From assembly GCA_031294825.1 (NCBI GenBank), contig JAUMPM010000054.1, positions 1 through 35,871 of the forward strand: a stretch of DNA of 35,871 nucleotides, given 5' to 3'. The stretch is from Collinsella sp. GTDB lineage: Bacteria; Actinomycetota; Coriobacteriia; Coriobacteriales; Coriobacteriaceae. This document shows, piece after piece, positions 33,071-35,871 of the stretch. Each line of letters starts with the position of its first letter. Within the stretch, counting starts at the first letter, position 1. The translations under genes and the position numbers were made by a program. Below the pieces are notes generated by a model. The model worked only from the letters and a program-made list of their open reading frames with translations, had not been told where the DNA came from and searched no databases.

Positions 33071-33138
33071 CCCGGCCTTTCCTTTCCCTATCGCTCACGC
33101 GCTTCGCAAGGGTCGCGCTGGGCAAAGGAAAGGCCGGG
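33071..33138. repeat. Long inverted repeat after the transaldolase gene
   Basis: Arms 33071-33088 and 33120-33138 are complementary over 18 bases with one extra base (core CCCGGCCTTTCCTTT and AAAGGAAAGGCCGGG). The loop of 31 bases contains GC-rich stretches that can fold further. GTTCG and CGAAC lie outside the arms. It starts 32 bases after the transaldolase stop and lacks a T-tract. The shape matches the nested repeats near 3218 and 11132. Confidence 0.6.
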
Positions 33139-33274
33139 GCTGCCGACACGAACTTGCCGGTAGGTTGGTGATCGGCCTCCAATCCTGCCGTGGGCAAAGG
33201 TACCCCCGCCTGCGACGTGCAAAATTGAGAGTATTCAGCAAGGTAAAGGTCTTTACCAGCTAGATAAAGCACGG
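33139..33274. other. Non-coding gap between the inverted repeat and the convergent terminator
   Basis: No gene is visible. GGTAGGTTGG near 33159 can pair weakly with the CCAATCCTGCC near 33179, and GGTAAAG/CTTTACC around 33242-33257 forms a small hairpin. Confidence 0.35.
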
Positions 33275-33320
33275 AACAGCCCCCGTTTTGGCTCTGACGA
33301 CGCTAAAACGGGGGCTGTTT
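33275..33320. terminator. Bidirectional terminator between the transaldolase gene and tex
   Basis: AACAGCCCCCGTTTT (33275-33289) pairs perfectly over 15 bp with AAAACGGGGGCTGTT (33305-33319). Both sides are A/T-flanked, so it can stop transcription from either direction. It lies about 100 bases beyond the stop of the leftward tex gene. Confidence 0.85.
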
Positions 33321-33419
33321 GTGACTTTATTGCCTCTGAGGGGCATCCGGAACGGCGGAATTTGCAGAATACTCGCGATTCTGCACGTCGCGAGAGGGGG
33401 GACCCTTGCTTTAGGCGGT

Positions 33420-35567
33420 TTACTTCCCCTGCACCATGGTGAGCGAGATCTTCTTGCGGTCGCGGTCGACTTTTTCGACCCACACCTTCACCGTGTCGCC
33501 GACGCGCACCACGTCGCTCGGGTGCTTGACAAAGCGGTTGGCCAGCTTGGAGATGTGCACGAGGCCGTCCTGGTGCACGCCCACGTCGACGAAGGCGCCA
33601 AAGTCCACAACGTTGCGCACCGTGCCCTTGAGTTCCATGCCCGGCTCCAGGTCGTCGATGGAAAGTGCCGAGCGGCTAAAGACCACCTCGGGCGCGTCGT
33701 CGCGCGGGGCGCGGCCGGGCTTCTTGAGCTCGTTGACGATGTCGATGAGCGTGAGGGTGCCGCAGCCCAGGTCGCTTGCCAGCGCCGAGATGCTGCCCAG
33801 GCGGCGCTCGATGTCGGGCACGCCGCCGCGGCTGAGTTCGTTTGCCGCAACGCCGGCACGCTCCAGGACGGCCGTTGCCACCTCGTAGCTTTCGGGGTGG
33901 ACGCTCGTCGCGTCGAGCGGGTTCTTGCCGCCGCTGATGCGCAGGAAGCCTGCGGCGTTGAGGTATGCCTTGGGTCCCAGCTTGGGGACCTTCTTGAGCT
34001 GGCGGCGATCGGTGAAGGCACCGTTTTCCTCGCGGTAGGCCACGATGTTCTTGGCCACGCTCGGCGTGATGCCCGACACGTAGCCCAGCAGGCTCGCGCT
34101 TGCGGTGTTGACGTCGACGCCCACGCGGTTGACGACGTCCTCCACCACATGGCCCAGGGTGCGCGAGAGCTCGGCCTGGTCAAGGTCGTGCTGGTATTGG
34201 CCCACGCCGATAGACTGGGGCGGGATCTTGACGAGCTCTGCCAGCGGGTCCTGCAGACGGCGGCCCAGGCTCATGGCACCGCGCACGGTGACGTCCAGGT
34301 CGGGATACTCCTGGCTGGCGAGCTCGGAGGCGGAGTACACCGACGCGCCGGCTTCGTTAACGATGGTATAGCGAAGGCTGGGTGCCTGCTCGGCGATGAA
34401 CTCCGAGACGACTTCCTCGGTCTCGCGGCTGGCGGTGCCGTTGCCGATGACGATGGTGTTGACGCCGTCCTTCTTGACGAGGCGGGCGAGCTCGCGTTTG
34501 GTGCCGGCGACGTCGTGGCGCGGCTTGGTGGGGTAGACCACGCCGTGGTCGAGCAGCTTGCCGGTTTCGTCCATGACGGCGACCTTGCAGCCGGTGCGGT
34601 AGCCCGGATCGAGCGCGAGCACGCGGGCACCGCGCACGGGGCGCGCCGAGAGCAAGCCCTCGAGATTCTTGGCAAAGACGTTGATGGCCTCGGTCTGGGC
34701 GCGGACGGTGAGCTTGGCGCGGGCCTCGCGCTCCAGCGAGGGGGCCATCAGGCGCTTGTAACCGTCAGCGATGGCGGCATCGAAGATGGGGGCAAACACG
34801 CCCTGGCGTCGGGGCCAACGGCTGCCGAGGCGTGCCGTGGCGGCAGCGCCGTCGACGTTCACGCGCACGCGGAGCTTGCCCTCGCGCTCACCGCGGTCGA
34901 TAGCCAGCACGCGGTGGTTGGGAATACGGCGCAGCGGCTCGTTATAGCTGTAGTACGGCTCGTAGGGAGTCTTTTCGGCGGGGTCGGTGGCCTCGACGAC
35001 GATGTCGGCGGTGTTTTGCGTAAAGGCGCGCAGGTCGGCGACGTTCTCGGGGTCTTCGGCCACCGTCTCGGCAACGATGTCGGCGGCGCCGGCGAACGCC
35101 TTTTCGGGCGTGTCGAAGCCGGCCTCCTCGTTGACGTATTCCGCGGCGGTGTCGAGTGCACTGCCCTTGGCCGAGGTCTGCATGATGATCATGTTGGCGA
35201 GCGGCTCCAGGCCGGCCTCGCGGGCCTTCTGCGCGCGGGTCATGCGCTTTTTGCGGTAGGGCTTGTAGAGGTCCTCGACACGTTGGAGCTGCGTGGCCTC
35301 GCGAATCTGCTGCTCAAGCCCGGGCGTGAGTTTGCCCTGGGCGTCGATGAGCAGAATGACGTCCTCTTTACGCTGCTCAAGATTGCGCAGGTAGGACAGA
35401 CGCTCGTCGAGCGCACGCAGGGCGACGTCGTCCATGCCGCCCGTTGCTTCCTTGCGGTAGCGCGAGATAAAGGGGATGGTGTTGCCCTCGTCGATGAGCT
35501 TGACGGCCGCTTCGATGTTGGCGGCCTTAAGGTTGAGCTCGCGGGCGAGCTGGGCGATAAGATCCAT
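33420..35567 (-). CDS. tex: Tex-family RNA-binding transcription accessory protein
   Basis: Conserved cytoplasmic nucleic-acid-binding protein of 715 residues. In order it has the Tex N-terminal helical domain (MDLIAQLARELNL...NTIPFISRYRKEATGGMDD), a YqgF/RNase-H-like domain (VLALDPGYRTGCKVAVMD and NTIVIGNGTASRETEE), paired helix-hairpin-helix motifs (GYVSGITPSVAKNIVAYR and LKKVPKLGPKAYLNAAGFLRI) and a C-terminal S1 domain (GTVRNVVDFGAFVDVGVHQDGLVHIS). The length is close to that of P. aeruginosa Tex (785). ATG 35567 is preceded by AAGGAG and matches the usual family start; an upstream in-frame ATG would add 29 residues without homology. Tex is linked to transcription fidelity and stress or toxin gene expression in several bacteria. 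Confidence 0.94.
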   Translation of the reverse strand: MDLIAQLARELNLKAANIEAAVKLIDEGNTIPFISRYRKEATGGMDDVALRALDERLSYLRNLEQRKEDVILLIDAQGKLTPGLEQQIREATQLQRVEDLYKPYRKKRMTRAQKAREAGLEPLANMIIMQTSAKGSALDTAAEYVNEEAGFDTPEKAFAGAADIVAETVAEDPENVADLRAFTQNTADIVVEATDPAEKTPYEPYYSYNEPLRRIPNHRVLAIDRGEREGKLRVRVNVDGAAATARLGSRWPRRQGVFAPIFDAAIADGYKRLMAPSLEREARAKLTVRAQTEAINVFAKNLEGLLSARPVRGARVLALDPGYRTGCKVAVMDETGKLLDHGVVYPTKPRHDVAGTKRELARLVKKDGVNTIVIGNGTASRETEEVVSEFIAEQAPSLRYTIVNEAGASVYSASELASQEYPDLDVTVRGAMSLGRRLQDPLAELVKIPPQSIGVGQYQHDLDQAELSRTLGHVVEDVVNRVGVDVNTASASLLGYVSGITPSVAKNIVAYREENGAFTDRRQLKKVPKLGPKAYLNAAGFLRISGGKNPLDATSVHPESYEVATAVLERAGVAANELSRGGVPDIERRLGSISALASDLGCGTLTLIDIVNELKKPGRAPRDDAPEVVFSRSALSIDDLEPGMELKGTVRNVVDFGAFVDVGVHQDGLVHISKLANRFVKHPSDVVRVGDTVKVWVEKVDRDRKKISLTMVQGK

Positions 35568-35624
35568 GGGACTCCTTGCGTTTAGGGTGCGTTTGCAGCA
35601 CAGGGCTACCAAGGATACCACCCG

Positions 35625-35645
35625 TCCCAAAAGGCTGTTTTGGGA
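35625..35645. promoter_or_regulatory. Palindrome upstream of tex
   Basis: TCCCAAAA (35625-35632) and TTTTGGGA (35638-35645) are perfect 8-base arms around GGCTG, 58 bases before the tex start. It may be an operator of tex or the terminator of a gene beyond the window. Confidence 0.4.
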
Positions 35646-35871
35646 CCGTGCCACGAAAATGGCCTATCTACTACGTTTGAACCGTATGGGTCGACCATCC
35701 CCCGGTTTTCCGAAAATATGCAAGCCGTCTACCTGCACTGATAATTGTTCTCGGGGGAAGCGGGCACTGCGGGGCGCGGCAACGGCGCGCGATTTCCGCG
35801 TCGCAGCGCTACCCTGATGCTGAATGCCGGGACGATGACCCACTGACCTGCTGACGCCTCTTCGGCCGTCC
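35646..35871. other. Right-edge region without a recognisable gene
   Basis: No frame with a ribosome-binding site and family resemblance was found, and no RNA gene is recognised. The sequence changes abruptly to mixed AT/GC composition and probably carries the upstream region of tex plus the flank of a gene outside the window. Confidence 0.4.

Noticed and set aside
33288..35585. Long open frame opposite tex, with a Leu/Val/Asp/Gly-rich product
   Set aside because: Antisense shadow caused by high third-position GC; the tex frame has full domain homology and a proper ribosome-binding site.

Overview
The window looks like a chromosomal segment of a high-GC Gram-positive anaerobe of the class Coriobacteriia, most likely Collinsella or a close relative. 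The evidence is strong GC bias at third codon positions, sortase-anchored surface proteins of an actinobacterial type, a small bacterial SRP RNA, the degenerate/consensus ABC exporter pair, and a mannose-family PTS operon. This placement is inference from gene content and style, not from a database search.

Layout. Bases 1-6100 are a cell-surface region: the 3' end of a large isopeptide-repeat pilin/adhesin gene with a sortase signal, the 4.5S-type SRP RNA gene (ffs) with its own promoter, a 300-base stretch of nested hairpins, and two tandemly duplicated genes for coiled-coil proteins that share signal peptide and LANTG wall anchor but differ in the middle. Bases 6100-10730 hold a heterodimeric ABC exporter and a small flavodoxin. 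Bases 10731-11280 are non-coding and hold a 62-base-periodic array of palindromic units and a 32-bp near-perfect inverted repeat. Bases 11284-14647 hold a divergent pair, an LTA-synthase-like membrane sulfatase-fold enzyme and a nitroreductase. Bases 14700-19552 form a potassium module: a KUP transporter, a 64-residue membrane protein, a short KdpD-like sensor kinase and a KdpE-like regulator. Bases 19647-22214 encode an RlmKL-type 23S rRNA methyltransferase whose N-terminal half seems to have lost its catalytic motif.

Bases 22668-31750 are a self-contained carbohydrate catabolic island. It has an RpiR-type regulator with a HAD phosphatase on one strand. Divergently there is an MFS permease, a class II ketose-bisphosphate aldolase, all four subunits of a mannose-family PTS (EIIA, EIIB, EIIC, EIID), an aldo/keto reductase and an HSL-type esterase, ending at a strong hairpin. 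Perfect palindromes in the divergent promoter region are likely operators. Just after the island lies the decapitated 3' end of another HAD phosphatase gene, a possible scar of the island's arrival. The window closes with a transaldolase-family gene and the RNA-binding protein Tex, which converge on a 15-bp bidirectional terminator.

The most distinctive candidates for new biology are the PTS-aldolase-reductase-esterase island of unknown substrate, the mosaic pair of wall-anchored coiled-coil proteins with an operator-like repeat over only one promoter, the KUP-small membrane protein-KdpDE arrangement without a visible KdpFABC pump, the degenerate RlmL half, and a recurring intergenic architecture of long outer inverted arms enclosing an inner hairpin (near 3218, 11132, 19577 and 33071).
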